Shown here: piece by piece, positions 28,949-38,068 of the stretch
Layout: the number at the start of each line of letters is the position of its first letter
Position numbering within the stretch: position 1 is the stretch's first letter
Assembly: GCF_004770905.1 (NCBI RefSeq)
Contig: NZ_RQHT01000001.1
Location: forward strand, 46,759 to 110,758
Direction of reading: 5' to 3'
DNA from: Leptospira bandrabouensis
Lineage (GTDB): Bacteria > Spirochaetota > Leptospiria > Leptospirales > Leptospiraceae
Length of the DNA stretch: 64,000 bases
Program-made: the position numbers and the translations under genes
Notes under the pieces: generated by a model
The model's database searches: none
Told to the model about the DNA's origin: nothing
What the model saw: the letters and a program-made list of their open reading frames with translations, nothing else

Positions 28949-30046
28949 ATGAATCCAAAAAAACGCTATTTAGACCACAGATCCAAAAATACAAAACTAG
29001 CCCACCGAATCTTATTTTGTTTTGACCTGCTTGCCCTGGCAGTCCTGATTCCTGTCCTCTATGTTTCTGGACTTTTAGAAGAAGATCCTTTGGTTCTAGT
29101 TTTTGCATTGGGAATGATGGTTATCTTTTTTGTTTCTCCTCATCTCCTACTCTATATTTTTTTAAAACCGAAATGGTCAGACTTTGATACAAATAAGTGT
29201 CTTGTCCAACTTGGTGAAAATAAACAAATTCTTAGAACCATTCCATTTGATTCGATCAAGTTCATTTCTTTATCAGAATATACTTATACTGTGAATACTA
29301 AAAACGGATCTAGAACAATCACAGTCTTTACCGTATTAGGTCATTTAGATGGGGAATCTTTACCTCTAGCGGAATCTACAAACTACCCAGAGATTCGGAT
29401 CATAAGTGAAACCATCGCAAAATTATTACAAACTTCTATTCAAAACGAATCGAAAGAAATGATCTCCTATACAGACCTTGACCTACCGATTCACAAAAGA
29501 AAAAGGCCAAAAGAAATATTGGAATCTGAATTCACCTTTAATCCCCATTCAAAAATCTCAGCCCAAAAAACGAATTCAGAGAGCCTCCTTAAATCCAAAT
29601 ACCAACCAAAAATTTTTGTATTTGTTGGAATCTCAGTAAGTTTTGCGCTCACTCTGATCATTCATTTTGTTTTAGGTTCTGCTTTAGAACTTTCCATAGA
29701 TTCCTGGCAAACATTTCCTCCCAATAATATCCAATTGGGATTTTTAATAGTTTCCTTATTTTTTGGATTTTTCCCCATTACTTACGTTTGGTGGAATTAT
29801 AAAAAAAGAAAAGAAATTCGAATCACAAAAGATACAATCTTTTGGAATGACAAAACATACCGATTTCAAGAATGGGAAGAAATTTTACTCAAAGAAAATG
29901 TATTATATATTGTGAATGATTCAGAAACCAAAAAACATTCCTTATTTTTCTTTTGTACACCTGGAGATTATTCGACAGTGTATCATTGGATATTAAAAGA
30001 AATTGTCTTTTGGTCGGGAGAGAGTGCGGACTTTAGTAGGTTTTAA
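28949..30046 (+). CDS. Membrane protein of unknown function
   Basis: This 365-residue protein has two hydrophobic segment pairs (FCFDLLALAVLIPVLY and LVFALGMMVIFFVSPHL near residues 20-70; VFVGISVSFALTLIIHFVLG and GFLIVSLFFGFFPITYVWW around 225-285). Each pair is followed by a soluble PH-like beta-rich part (TVNTKNGSRTITVFTVLG; ITKDTIFWNDKTYRFQEWEE). I recognise no family. I chose the ATG at 28949 because AAGGAAG lies about 5 bases upstream; a TTG at 28931 is weaker. A strong terminator follows. Confidence 0.72.
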   Translation: MNPKKRYLDHRSKNTKLAHRILFCFDLLALAVLIPVLYVSGLLEEDPLVLVFALGMMVIFFVSPHLLLYIFLKPKWSDFDTNKCLVQLGENKQILRTIPFDSIKFISLSEYTYTVNTKNGSRTITVFTVLGHLDGESLPLAESTNYPEIRIISETIAKLLQTSIQNESKEMISYTDLDLPIHKRKRPKEILESEFTFNPHSKISAQKTNSESLLKSKYQPKIFVFVGISVSFALTLIIHFVLGSALELSIDSWQTFPPNNIQLGFLIVSLFFGFFPITYVWWNYKKRKEIRITKDTIFWNDKTYRFQEWEEILLKENVLYIVNDSETKKHSLFFFCTPGDYSTVYHWILKEIVFWSGESADFSRF

Positions 30047-30060
30047 ATTAGTGGGTGAAT

Positions 30061-30106
30061 CAAACCTTACGATTCTTCTGTTTGGAAAAGTAAGGTTTGT
30101 TTTTTT
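30061..30106. terminator. Rho-independent terminator between convergent genes
   Basis: CAAACCTTAC (30061-30070) and GTAAGGTTTG (30090-30099) form a perfect 10-bp stem, followed by seven T's on the plus strand. Confidence 0.85.
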
Positions 30107-30129
30107 GTTCCTTCGAACGAAAAGGAGAA

Positions 30130-30402
30130 TTACTGACCAGGAACGGCTGGCACTTCTTTTTTCTTTTTATCCTTAGAAAGTAATCCCTTTAGTTTTTCTT
30201 GGGTCTCTGGATCTTGGAGTTTTTCTTTTCCCATTTGGATCGCTTTTTGGCCTTCTTCCGAATTGGCTTTTTCAATGATTTTACTCATTAAACCTGGTTC
30301 ATCCGTTGATCCCTCTTTGGACTCTGCACTCGCACAACTAAGCGAAAACAGTAGAATGATAGCAATTAAGATGGTTTGGTGTTTCATTTTCATTTTTTCC
30401 AT
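30130..30402 (-). CDS. Small putative lipoprotein
   Basis: This protein of up to 90 residues has a signal peptide ending in a lipobox (LLFSLSC). The mature part is short and charged, with helical Lys/Glu repeats (KANSEEGQKAIQMGKEKLQD), and ends Lys-rich then AVPGQ. Three ATGs close together (30402, 30393, 30387) could each start it, and none has a convincing ribosome-binding site. Function unknown; likely envelope-anchored. Confidence 0.72.
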   Translation of the reverse strand: MEKMKMKHQTILIAIILLFSLSCASAESKEGSTDEPGLMSKIIEKANSEEGQKAIQMGKEKLQDPETQEKLKGLLSKDKKKKEVPAVPGQ

Positions 30403-30528
30403 AACAGGAGGACTTTAAGTACAAAAAATCAATTCGTCAATGGAAAAACAAAATCGTTTGTAGAAAACAAGGCAGTCTCTAAAACCATTCCTGGATCAAC
30501 ATTACAAACAAATGCCAAAGGATCATTC

Positions 30529-31968
30529 ATGAATCAAAAATCGATGGATCAGGATACAGCACAATTAGAGGCTTTAGGACTGAGGTCCGAGTTTGACCGC
30601 AGTATGAGTTTTTGGGAAAATTTTTCCTTGGGATTCACTTATCTTTCACCGGTTGTGGGTGTGTATTCCGTATTTGCCCTAGCCATCCAAGCCGGTGGAC
30701 CTCCCATGATTTGGAACTACCTTCTCGTTGGTTTTGGCCAATTTTTAGTTTGTTTGGTATTTGGTGAAATTGTTTCCCAGTATCCTATCTCGGGTGGGAT
30801 TTATCCGTGGTCCCTTCGTTTGGTGGGAGAACGTTGGGCTTGGATGTCGGCTTGGGTGTATGCCTGGGCATTATTTACAACTGTGGCTGCGGTAAGTGTG
30901 GGTGGAGCACCATTTCTAAGCCAACTGATCGGAATCGAATTTGGGAATTCTGGATTTATTTGGATCGCCATTCTGATGATTCTTATATCTACAATTTTAA
31001 ATTTAAGTGGAACAAGACTCCTTGCTCAAGTTGCATTCTTTGGATTTTTATGTGAACTGATTGGTGCAGTTGTTGTTGGTGGTTATTTATTATTTTTTGC
31101 AAAGGTAAATTCAGTGTCTATCCTTTGGAATACTTTTTCTTTTGGCGAAGGTGTGAATTATTTTCCAGCTTTCCTTGCTTCCTCTGTGGCAGCTATGTTT
31201 TGTTATTATGGATTTGAAGCTTGTGGTGATGTTGCCGAAGAGACACCAAATGCAGGTTCTGCGATTCCAAAGTCCATGCGAATGACAATCTATATTGGCG
31301 GTGGTGCCGCCACCTTTGTATGTTTAGCACTCTTACTTGCCGTTCCTAATATTGATAAAGCCATTTCAGGGGAGGATAGTGATCCTGTCACCACTACCCT
31401 CGTTTCTGCAATGGGAATGACTGGTTATCGTATAGTCATTATAGTTGTAATGATTTCTTTTTTGTCTTGTTTACTCAGTCTGCAAGCCGCCGCTAGTCGC
31501 CTTTTGTTTTCTTTTGCAAGGGACGGAATGATTTTTGGAAGCAAATACTTAAATCATCTTTCCAAAGCAAACAAAGTTCCAGTAAATGCTCTCGTGATCA
31601 CAGGGCTTATCCCTATTTTAATTGCAAGTATGGGTCATTGGTTACAAGATGCAGTCACTACCATCATTAGTTTTGCTTCTGCTGGAATTTATATTGCCTT
31701 CCAAATGGTAGTCATTGCTGCCTTATATGCCCGGTATCAAGGTTGGAAACCATCTGGTTCCTTTACATTAGGGAAACTCGGTGTTTGGATCAATGTTTTG
31801 GCTTTGTTTTACGGAGTAACAGCAGTTGCTAATATGGTTTGGCCTAGAACTCCCGAAGAACCCTGGTATATCAATTACGGAATGATTTTTACAACTTTCA
31901 TAGTAATCTCTACGGGGATGTTGTATCTATTAATCAAAAAACCTCATTTACAGAGGAAAATTTCTTAA
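30529..31968 (+). CDS. APC-family amino acid permease
   Basis: This 480-residue polytopic permease of the amino acid-polyamine-organocation superfamily has ~12 hydrophobic segments. The first segment is FSLGFTYLSPVVGVYSVFALAIQAGG. The conserved GEIVSQYPISGGIYPWS, FEACGDVAEETPNAGSAIPK and ASRLLFSFARDGM blocks are typical of amino acid or GABA-type permeases. I chose the ATG at 30529, which has AAAGGA 6 bases upstream; the frame stays open further upstream but without family sequence. The substrate is unknown. Confidence 0.88.
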   Translation: MNQKSMDQDTAQLEALGLRSEFDRSMSFWENFSLGFTYLSPVVGVYSVFALAIQAGGPPMIWNYLLVGFGQFLVCLVFGEIVSQYPISGGIYPWSLRLVGERWAWMSAWVYAWALFTTVAAVSVGGAPFLSQLIGIEFGNSGFIWIAILMILISTILNLSGTRLLAQVAFFGFLCELIGAVVVGGYLLFFAKVNSVSILWNTFSFGEGVNYFPAFLASSVAAMFCYYGFEACGDVAEETPNAGSAIPKSMRMTIYIGGGAATFVCLALLLAVPNIDKAISGEDSDPVTTTLVSAMGMTGYRIVIIVVMISFLSCLLSLQAAASRLLFSFARDGMIFGSKYLNHLSKANKVPVNALVITGLIPILIASMGHWLQDAVTTIISFASAGIYIAFQMVVIAALYARYQGWKPSGSFTLGKLGVWINVLALFYGVTAVANMVWPRTPEEPWYINYGMIFTTFIVISTGMLYLLIKKPHLQRKIS

Positions 31969-31996
31969 ACATAACTTTTATAAAGTTCCAATTTGA

Positions 31997-32026
31997 TTTG
32001 GGAAAGAACCTATTCTCTTTCCCAAA
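31997..32026. terminator. Hairpin between convergent genes
   Basis: TTTGGGAAAGA (31997-32007) and TCTTTCCCAAA (32016-32026) form an 11-bp stem. It overlaps the last codons of the minus-strand methyltransferase gene. There is no clear T-run on either side, so it is only a possible terminator. Confidence 0.4.
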
Positions 32027-32636
32027 CTAAGAACTCACCACAGGCAATTTCTTCCTTTAAAACAATACGGAATCCAGCCAAAAAACTTCCACCAAACCCA
32101 TGAAATGTGATTAGTTTTGTTCCTGAATTTAATTGGTAGAGTTTCCTTTTTAGGATTTCTAAATCTTTTAAAAACTGATTTGCCGATTTAATTTTCGTAG
32201 AATCGATAGAATGACTTCCCTTCATAGTTTCATACAAAGGATTAAAACAGTAATAATGAGAGTGACCATAAGGAAATTCATCTAAAAAATTTATATTTTT
32301 GAAATTCACTTCTGGTGTATTCCAAAGTGCTTTCAATGACAGAGACAAATCCACTAACTCTTCTCTATCTTCTAATCCCAAAATATTTATAGATCGATTT
32401 GCTAATATTGAAAGGTAAATACAAAACTTACCAACTCCCGAACCTAAATCCACAAGAGAAGTAACTTCTTTTTCTAAGGAAAGATATTTCCAAGTCCTTT
32501 CAATGACAGGAATGGGAGTCCATTGGAATGAAGATAGTGACTGGAATTTTTTCGGAAGATAAGAATCCCAAAGTTCATCTGTCATTGGAACCCCTACGTC
32601 CATTTTCTTTCCTTTGTAAAAAAATTGGTTTCTCAT
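32010..32636 (-). CDS. Class I SAM-dependent methyltransferase
   Basis: This 208-residue protein has a Rossmann methyltransferase motif I (SLVDLGSGVGKFCIYLS, residues ~62-78) followed by an acidic motif II region (NILGLEDREELVDLS). A Tyr-Tyr-Cys-Phe-Asn-Pro block (HSHYYCFNPLYE) near the fourth strand resembles an NPPY-like region. The target could be protein, RNA or a small molecule and cannot be told. Confidence 0.8.
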   Translation of the reverse strand: MRNQFFYKGKKMDVGVPMTDELWDSYLPKKFQSLSSFQWTPIPVIERTWKYLSLEKEVTSLVDLGSGVGKFCIYLSILANRSINILGLEDREELVDLSLSLKALWNTPEVNFKNINFLDEFPYGHSHYYCFNPLYETMKGSHSIDSTKIKSANQFLKDLEILKRKLYQLNSGTKLITFHGFGGSFLAGFRIVLKEEIACGEFLVWERE

Positions 32637-32665
32637 TTTATTCCATTATGTTAAAACTTTGGTTT

Positions 32666-32887
32666 ATGGACCAAAAGATACAGTATTTGAACCAAATGAT
32701 CGAAATCATCGATAATAAAGTTACGATTTTTAAGAAAAACAAGTCCAAATTGCCGCAAGCTGCCTATACTGCAGAAAAACAAGTCCTCACACGCACCATC
32801 CAAGATACGATCCAACTTGCAGAAGAAATAAAACCAGTTCCTTTCTCTCTCATTAATGATTTGAAAACTCTAATCAAACAATTATAA
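32666..32887 (+). CDS. Small protein of unknown function
   Basis: This protein of about 73 residues is predicted mostly helical (QKIQYLNQMIEIIDNKV, then AEKQVLTRTIQDTIQLAEEI). It is divergent from the methyltransferase gene. Starts at 32648 or 32666 are possible, and neither has a clear ribosome-binding site. I recognise no family. Confidence 0.5.
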   Translation: MDQKIQYLNQMIEIIDNKVTIFKKNKSKLPQAAYTAEKQVLTRTIQDTIQLAEEIKPVPFSLINDLKTLIKQL

Positions 32888-32917
32888 TTTTTAACAAACC
32901 TCATAAACCGAGTTTGT

Positions 32918-34018
32918 ATGAATCCAAACGATTGTTACCAAGTACCTGTGGTTGTGGGAGCAGGAATTTCCGCAGCCACCGTAAGCATGTTACATCCAGA
33001 TGTGGTAGTTTTTGATAAAGGTAAATTTCCTGGAGGAAGGTTATCAAGCAAATTTATAAATGATATTTCTCCCTTTGATTTTGGGGCCACCATGTTTTCA
33101 GACAAAATGAAAATTAGTTGGTTGGGACAAGAAACAAATTATTCTATTTCTGAAATTTGGAAATCAAACTCAGTCCGTATACCAATCAAGCCAATCTATG
33201 ATGATACTCATTTTTATCCAGAACAAGGTATGGTTCACCTAGTCACTTCCATGTTAGGTGATAAAAAATCTATTCAGAGCCATACTTTAAAGAATATAAA
33301 ATTGACAGAGGATAAAACCTGGCATTTAAAATTTTTAATTTCCCCCGATAAACATATAAAATCAATATTCGCAAAAAACATCATCTTAACACTTCCCATA
33401 CCCCAAATTCTAGAAATTTTTCAAAATTCCGAAAATAATCAAAATCTCAAACGTTGGTGTGATTTTTTAGAAAATTACAATGACTATCGTAAAACTTTAG
33501 TTAGTTATTTTTATTGGAACAATTGGAAACCAAACTGGAAAGAAATTTTATTGGACCCGCTTGCTCCCATTCCCATTACAACGACACTGAATCGAGGAGA
33601 GAATTGGGAGTATCAAAGTTGGGAAAGTATCAAGTATCCTAACCAAATTCAAACTGACTCTGGTCTCCTTGTACAATTTGGAGCTATTTTTTCTGAAACT
33701 CATTTTGAGGATTGGATGGATCGGAAAAAAAATCCAACACCTAAATCCAAAGAGATACTGGTGCAAGGATTAAAAAACTTTTTTGGTGCACCGGAACCGA
33801 ATCTAATTTGGTTACATAGATGGAAATATGCACAAGCACAGATCCCTCTATTAGGAAAAGAAGGATCGCTTGATCTGGACTCAGAAAAATTTGAAGAATG
33901 GAAAAAACTCTGCAAAGAAACAGGAATCACCATTCTCGGAGATTGGCTTTTTGGAGCCAAAATAGAAAGGATCGTCGGAGGAATTTCCTTTTTATCTCAC
34001 AACAACTTACTATATTAG
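32918..34018 (+). CDS. FAD/NAD(P)-binding oxidoreductase, renalase-like
   Basis: This 366-residue flavoprotein has an N-terminal dinucleotide-binding motif (VVVGAGISAATVSML), then VVVFDKGKFPGGRLSSK, where GGR is the flavin-amine-oxidase signature. The C-terminal IVGGISFLSHNNLL resembles the final FAD-binding block. Its length fits the renalase-like/NAD(P)-binding family rather than full-size monoamine oxidases. The substrate is unknown. Confidence 0.82.
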   Translation: MNPNDCYQVPVVVGAGISAATVSMLHPDVVVFDKGKFPGGRLSSKFINDISPFDFGATMFSDKMKISWLGQETNYSISEIWKSNSVRIPIKPIYDDTHFYPEQGMVHLVTSMLGDKKSIQSHTLKNIKLTEDKTWHLKFLISPDKHIKSIFAKNIILTLPIPQILEIFQNSENNQNLKRWCDFLENYNDYRKTLVSYFYWNNWKPNWKEILLDPLAPIPITTTLNRGENWEYQSWESIKYPNQIQTDSGLLVQFGAIFSETHFEDWMDRKKNPTPKSKEILVQGLKNFFGAPEPNLIWLHRWKYAQAQIPLLGKEGSLDLDSEKFEEWKKLCKETGITILGDWLFGAKIERIVGGISFLSHNNLLY

Positions 34019-34027
34019 TATATCAAA

Positions 34028-34480
34028 TTATTCTTTTGCGAGTAATTCTCTAAACTGATTCACACGTCTCCGATTGGCAAAGATATCCCATAACCCTAGT
34101 ATGGATTGTGACCTGATTTGAGCTTCTTGTTTATCTTCCGGGAAGTAAATCTCCACCCGATCTGGAAACCTAAATACTTTTGTGAAAAAAATCACACGAA
34201 TGTATTCCCCTTCTTTTTCTTCACTGATCCAAATGTTTTCTGATTCATGGAAATATTTGGAGATTCTCTCATAGGCGACTTGCCTTGAAGTTGTATAAGT
34301 GATGGGGTCAATTTTATGTATGAAATTGTACTGCATACTCTGGCTAGAAACACAGTTAGGTGATGGCGGGCACCCTCTCAATTCCCCATCTGTCACTCCA
34401 GAGAGTGGACTAAGAACACTCATACAACAAATAAAAAAAACGGATAAGGCAGCTTCCATACTTCCTAAATTTAAAAACAT
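34028..34480 (-). CDS. DUF1499 family protein
   Basis: This protein of up to 150 residues has a hydrophobic, signal-like N-terminus (AALSVFFICCMSVLS), then the DUF1499 motif CPPSPNCVSSQ and a C-terminal RSQSILGLWDIFANRRRVNQFREL, also typical of the family. The function of DUF1499 is unknown. An internal ATG at 34459 has AGGA just upstream and may be the real start. Confidence 0.8.
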   Translation of the reverse strand: MFLNLGSMEAALSVFFICCMSVLSPLSGVTDGELRGCPPSPNCVSSQSMQYNFIHKIDPITYTTSRQVAYERISKYFHESENIWISEEKEGEYIRVIFFTKVFRFPDRVEIYFPEDKQEAQIRSQSILGLWDIFANRRRVNQFRELLAKE

Positions 34481-34529
34481 AGGAATTTTTACTTGCAGAA
34501 TTTCTAAAAATTCTTATTTTAAATCGCTC

Positions 34530-35414
34530 ATGAAACGAATTCAAAAGTATTTATTTTCTGCTTTGATGATTAGTATCATTTTACTTTTCATTGCATCTTA
34601 TTATTTTTCTAGTTTGGTTCTTTATCCAACAGTAAAATGTAACTTGGAACACCATGTTTATTGTAATGGGCCATCGGAATTAGGGTTAGAGTTCCAAGAA
34701 GTGGAAATTAAAACCGAGGACAAACTTAACCTTGTTAGTTACTGGATTCCAACGAAAAATGCAAAAGCCACCATCCTCCTTGTGCATGGGCATGGAGGTC
34801 AAAGAAACGAAGGCCTTAGGTTTGCCAAAAGTTTACACAATGCAGGATACAATTTACTACTACTGAGTTTACGGAGAAATCATGGCGGTTTTGCCTCAAT
34901 GGGATTTCATGAACAAAAAGATGTGGAGGCTGCCCTTTCTTTCCTAAAAACAAACGGATACAATAAGATAGGTATTTTTGGATTTTCTATGGGATCTGCC
35001 ACAAGTATCATCGCCATGGCAGACCATCCAGAAATTCAAGCAGGCATTTTTAGTAGTGGTTATGGAAGTGCGATTGATGTATTAGTTGAATCTGCCAATC
35101 GAGATTTCGGAATCCCCTATTATCCACTCATTCCTTTGGTAAAACTGGCGTTAAACTTTCGTGGGGATATGGACATAGATTCCGTAAGGCCCATTGATAA
35201 AATTGCATCCATTAGTCCAAGACCGATAATCATCTTTCACTGCACCAAAGATGATTACGTGGATTACCATCACGCTTTAGATTTATTTGCAAAAGCTGGT
35301 GAACCAAAATCTCTCTGGTCTCCTGAATGTAATCGGCACGAACGACTTTGGAATTTTGCACCTAAAGTAGCGGAATCTAGAGCGGTGGGATTTTTTCAAA
35401 AGTATTTACGATAA
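34530..35414 (+). CDS. Alpha/beta hydrolase with N-terminal membrane anchor
   Basis: This 294-residue protein has one N-terminal hydrophobic segment (FSALMISIILLFIASYYFS) and a hydrolase domain. The oxyanion region is ILLVHGHGGQ, the nucleophile elbow is GFSMGS, and late acidic and His residues are in HCTKDDYVDYHHA and CNRHERL. It probably acts in the periplasm or at the outer face of the inner membrane as an esterase or peptidase-like enzyme. The longer frame upstream to 34299 overlaps the DUF1499 gene and is not used. Confidence 0.85.
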   Translation: MKRIQKYLFSALMISIILLFIASYYFSSLVLYPTVKCNLEHHVYCNGPSELGLEFQEVEIKTEDKLNLVSYWIPTKNAKATILLVHGHGGQRNEGLRFAKSLHNAGYNLLLLSLRRNHGGFASMGFHEQKDVEAALSFLKTNGYNKIGIFGFSMGSATSIIAMADHPEIQAGIFSSGYGSAIDVLVESANRDFGIPYYPLIPLVKLALNFRGDMDIDSVRPIDKIASISPRPIIIFHCTKDDYVDYHHALDLFAKAGEPKSLWSPECNRHERLWNFAPKVAESRAVGFFQKYLR

Positions 35415-35420
35415 AACTTT

Positions 35421-36001
35421 ATGAGAAAGATAATTGCCGCAATCAATATGACACTGGATGGATTTTGTGACCATACATCAGGGATCGCTGACAAGGAAAT
35501 ACATCAGGGATCGCTGACAAGGAAATACATCAACATTATGCTGACCTGCTACGAACTGCTGATGCCGCATTGTATGGAAGGATCACTTACCAGCTTATGG
35601 AGTATTGGCGAACTGTTCTCGAAAAACCAACAGACGATCCAGAGATGAATGACTTTGCCATCGCCATAGATGGAACTCCGAAAATTGTTTTTTCCCGGAC
35701 ACTAAAAAACCTAGATTGGAAAAGTGCAAAATTAGCAACGAGAGATCTAAACTCAGAAGTTTTAGAACTGAAACAACAAGTAGGTAAAAACGTTTTTGTC
35801 TGCAGTCCAAGTTTGATTTTAGCTTTGACAAAAGCAAAGCTTATAGACGAATTCCAACTTTGTGTGCATCCAATCATCGCAGGAAGTGGTTTAGTTTTAT
35901 TTGAAGATATTAAAGAAAAAATAAACTTACATTTAACAGATACCAAAAGGTTTGGCTGTGGTGCAGTCATTCTATATTACAAACCGAAACACCTAGGGTA
36001 A
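35421..36001 (+). pseudogene. Dihydrofolate reductase-like (RibD C-terminal) gene, frameshifted by a 26-bp duplication
   Basis: The first ~26 codons ([20 protein letters not shown]) and the later frame ([14 protein letters not shown], then VFVCSPSLILALTKAKLIDE) together give a complete DHFR/RibD-like protein, but in two frames. An exact 26-bp tandem duplication (35473-35524) shifts the frame. Removing one copy restores a continuous ~184-residue protein. As read, the first frame stops at 35648, and the second could start only at a weak TTG at 35570. It is the last chromosomal gene before the phage region. Confidence 0.85.
35473..35524 (+). repeat. Perfect 26-bp tandem duplication
   Basis: The unit starting at 35473 (ATACATCAGGGATCGC and ten more bases) is repeated exactly at 35499-35524, followed by eight further bases of a third partial copy. 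Because 26 is not a multiple of three it frameshifts the DHFR-like gene. Confidence 0.97.
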
Positions 36002-36171
36002 ACGGACTTACTATCTTGAGGTTGAATAGTTTAGAGCGAGGTAACTCCGAAACCGTACTACAAGTTAGGGCTTAATTCGGCGCCTCCTTTCCTGAGTCGG
36101 CTTATCTGAATCACTTCTCCCTATGGGTTGCAAGCGAATCGGCTTAAAAAAACTGTTCTGTGTCGATTTAA
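36002..36171. other. Chromosome-phage boundary, 170-base non-coding segment
   Basis: No gene or tRNA was recognised. Composition and gene style change here from chromosome to phage. TCGGCTTA occurs twice in direct orientation (36097-36104 and 36139-36146, 42 bases apart). It could be a transposase end or binding repeat, but no matching inverted end is visible because the right end is outside the window. Confidence 0.5.
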
Positions 36172-37812
36172 TTGTATAATGATTGTTCTGCGATTGATTG
36201 GGATTTTGCTCGAAGGCCTACTAGGTCTATAGCACACACTAACCCAATTAGAAGCTCCCTCAAACCCCGCAAAAATAAACCCTTCAAGAACTACACAAAC
36301 CCCCTCAAAGCTTCACCTGAACTCGACAAAATCTATGCTACAAAAACCCTAACGATCCTCTCAAAGCTATTCCCCAAAACTTGTGGCTGTGATAACCCTA
36401 ATTTAGTTTTCCACAAATTCAAAAACAGACCTACAATGGCAAGATGTAGTAACTGTTATAAACAAGTCAGCATAACAGCTAACACCCCTTTAGATAGATT
36501 CAAACTACCCCTATCCTATTTTTCATATATCCTAGAAAATCAAATTCTAAGTTACCCTAAGTCTTACACTTCTAGCGAGATTTCCAGAAAGTTAAATTTA
36601 CCGTATAAGTCTAGTTATAGACTCAAAAGACGAATTCAAATCTTTTGTTCGCTACTTAATGATAAACTAAGGGAACAAATGTATCGGGAACTAGATGAAC
36701 ATTATAAGAAAAATCCAATCACACTTCCAAAGGAAGGAAGTTATAAAGAAATAGCTAAGGAAAACCCTGTTTGCGTAGCAGATTCAGTGATTTTGTTCAG
36801 TTCAAGTTTGAGAGCAAACTCATTCAGATCCAGAAGATATAATACAGGCGTTAGTTCAATATACCTTTCTAATTCAGTCAAGAATGGGGAACAGAAAGGA
36901 ATCCTTTGTCATACTACTGGAGTCGTCGGCAAGTGGACATTTTACACAAGTTTACCATTAGCGAATAGTTATTACCTTCAAAAAGATTTAGAAGAAAAAT
37001 TTCCTAAGTCTTCAATACTTTGGACTGACCAAGGTTATGAATTCCTTTGGGACTATAAAAATCATAAATCAGTAAATCACTCTAAGCGAAGTAATGACCC
37101 ACGATGGAATATGTCAAGGGAAAGATGGATCACTAAGCAAGGGGTAACTAGCAATTCAGCAGAGGCGAAGAACGCACTTATTAAGGGAAGCTTTAAGGCT
37201 TACCAATATATAACTCCACGCCTCTCAAAATTGTATATGGATGAGTTCTCTTTTCTTTCTAACGTGAGGTTTGCAGAACACTTGAGAGAGCTTCTAATTG
37301 GGTCTAGTGTGTTTGAAGGAGATAAGTTTTATTCACCATACATAATAACAAAAAAATTTCAAATTTCGGATTTCATCTATGTTCCTTTAACTTTAGAAGA
37401 ACGAACTAAACTTAAAAATAGAAAACTTATAAACCAATACAAAGAGGAAGACGTATCAAAATATAACAAAGATTATAGATCGGCAATACTCCAGAACGAT
37501 TATTACTGGAAATTTTTCAATGAAAAAGATAGAATGAAAAATGAGGTAGAATATAACCATAGAGCATTTAAGATCTATAATACAATAGAAACAAGGAAAT
37601 GGTGTGATGTGGATTTAATATCCAGGGAACTAGAACTAGATAAACGTGAGGTTTTATTTATTATTAGAAAATGGAATGAATATGGCATAGCCGAAATCAT
37701 TGAGAGAAAGGAGCGATACAGGAAGGTAATGAAATTTAAAGTTAAAAACGTAAAACTGTATTATCTATTATATTCAAATTTTATGGAGCAAAAACTAAAT
37801 GGAAAAATTTAA
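36172..37812 (+). CDS. ISXO2/IS1595-like DDE transposase with C-terminal extension
   Basis: This protein has up to 546 residues. A zinc ribbon (CGC at ~71, CSNC at ~92) and helix-turn-helix (SSEISRKLNLPYKSSYRLKR) precede a DDE-type core: Asp in PVCVADSVI (~203), Asp in ILWTDQGYEF (~286), VNHSKRSNDP, and Glu in TSNSAEAKNALIKGSF with YMDEFSFLSNVR, the ISXO2 pattern. A ~150-residue extension with a winged-helix-like end (WCDVDLISRELELDKREVLF) is not usual for the family. The only upstream start is TTG directly after a stop codon, without a clear ribosome site. It overlaps the HNH gene, so it belongs to the phage operon. Confidence 0.82.
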   Translation: MYNDCSAIDWDFARRPTRSIAHTNPIRSSLKPRKNKPFKNYTNPLKASPELDKIYATKTLTILSKLFPKTCGCDNPNLVFHKFKNRPTMARCSNCYKQVSITANTPLDRFKLPLSYFSYILENQILSYPKSYTSSEISRKLNLPYKSSYRLKRRIQIFCSLLNDKLREQMYRELDEHYKKNPITLPKEGSYKEIAKENPVCVADSVILFSSSLRANSFRSRRYNTGVSSIYLSNSVKNGEQKGILCHTTGVVGKWTFYTSLPLANSYYLQKDLEEKFPKSSILWTDQGYEFLWDYKNHKSVNHSKRSNDPRWNMSRERWITKQGVTSNSAEAKNALIKGSFKAYQYITPRLSKLYMDEFSFLSNVRFAEHLRELLIGSSVFEGDKFYSPYIITKKFQISDFIYVPLTLEERTKLKNRKLINQYKEEDVSKYNKDYRSAILQNDYYWKFFNEKDRMKNEVEYNHRAFKIYNTIETRKWCDVDLISRELELDKREVLFIIRKWNEYGIAEIIERKERYRKVMKFKVKNVKLYYLLYSNFMEQKLNGKI

Positions 37813-38068
37813 ACTAAGAGCTGGTCACATTCGCACCTTATTACAGGAACAGAAATTTAGATGTTACATTTCAGGTTTGGAATTAACCTATGATAACATT
37901 GAAATAGAACATATTATTCCCCTAACTATGGGTGGCAATCATTGCCTAGAAAATCTCTGCCTTGTGGATCGTTCGCTTAAAGAATTGAAACGATTCAAAA
38001 CCAAAGAAGAAATTATTGAACTTTGTAAAGTTATTTTAGCGAATGAATTACAACTATCATATCATTAA
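37799..38068 (+). CDS. HNH endonuclease-like protein
   Basis: This 89-residue protein has the HNH core: CYISGLEL, then IEHIIPLTMGGNHCLENLCLV. The third metal-site residue is not obvious in LKELKRFK, so activity is uncertain. It overlaps the transposase gene by 14 bases and the next gene by 26, indicating one operon. Possible roles are DNA nicking in replication, packaging or transposition. Confidence 0.8.
   Translation: MEKFKLRAGHIRTLLQEQKFRCYISGLELTYDNIEIEHIIPLTMGGNHCLENLCLVDRSLKELKRFKTKEEIIELCKVILANELQLSYH

Noticed and set aside
34299..34529. Longer N-terminus for the alpha/beta hydrolase.
   Set aside because: The extra sequence is antisense to the DUF1499 gene. A hydrophobic anchor begins just after the ATG at 34530.
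36175..36180. TATAAT as a -10 element for the transposase operon.
   Set aside because: It lies inside the first codons of the only available reading frame and has no matching -35 element.
36172..37812. Stand-alone insertion sequence inserted in the phage.
   Set aside because: The gene overlaps the HNH gene by 14 bases, and no close inverted repeats flanking only this gene were seen.
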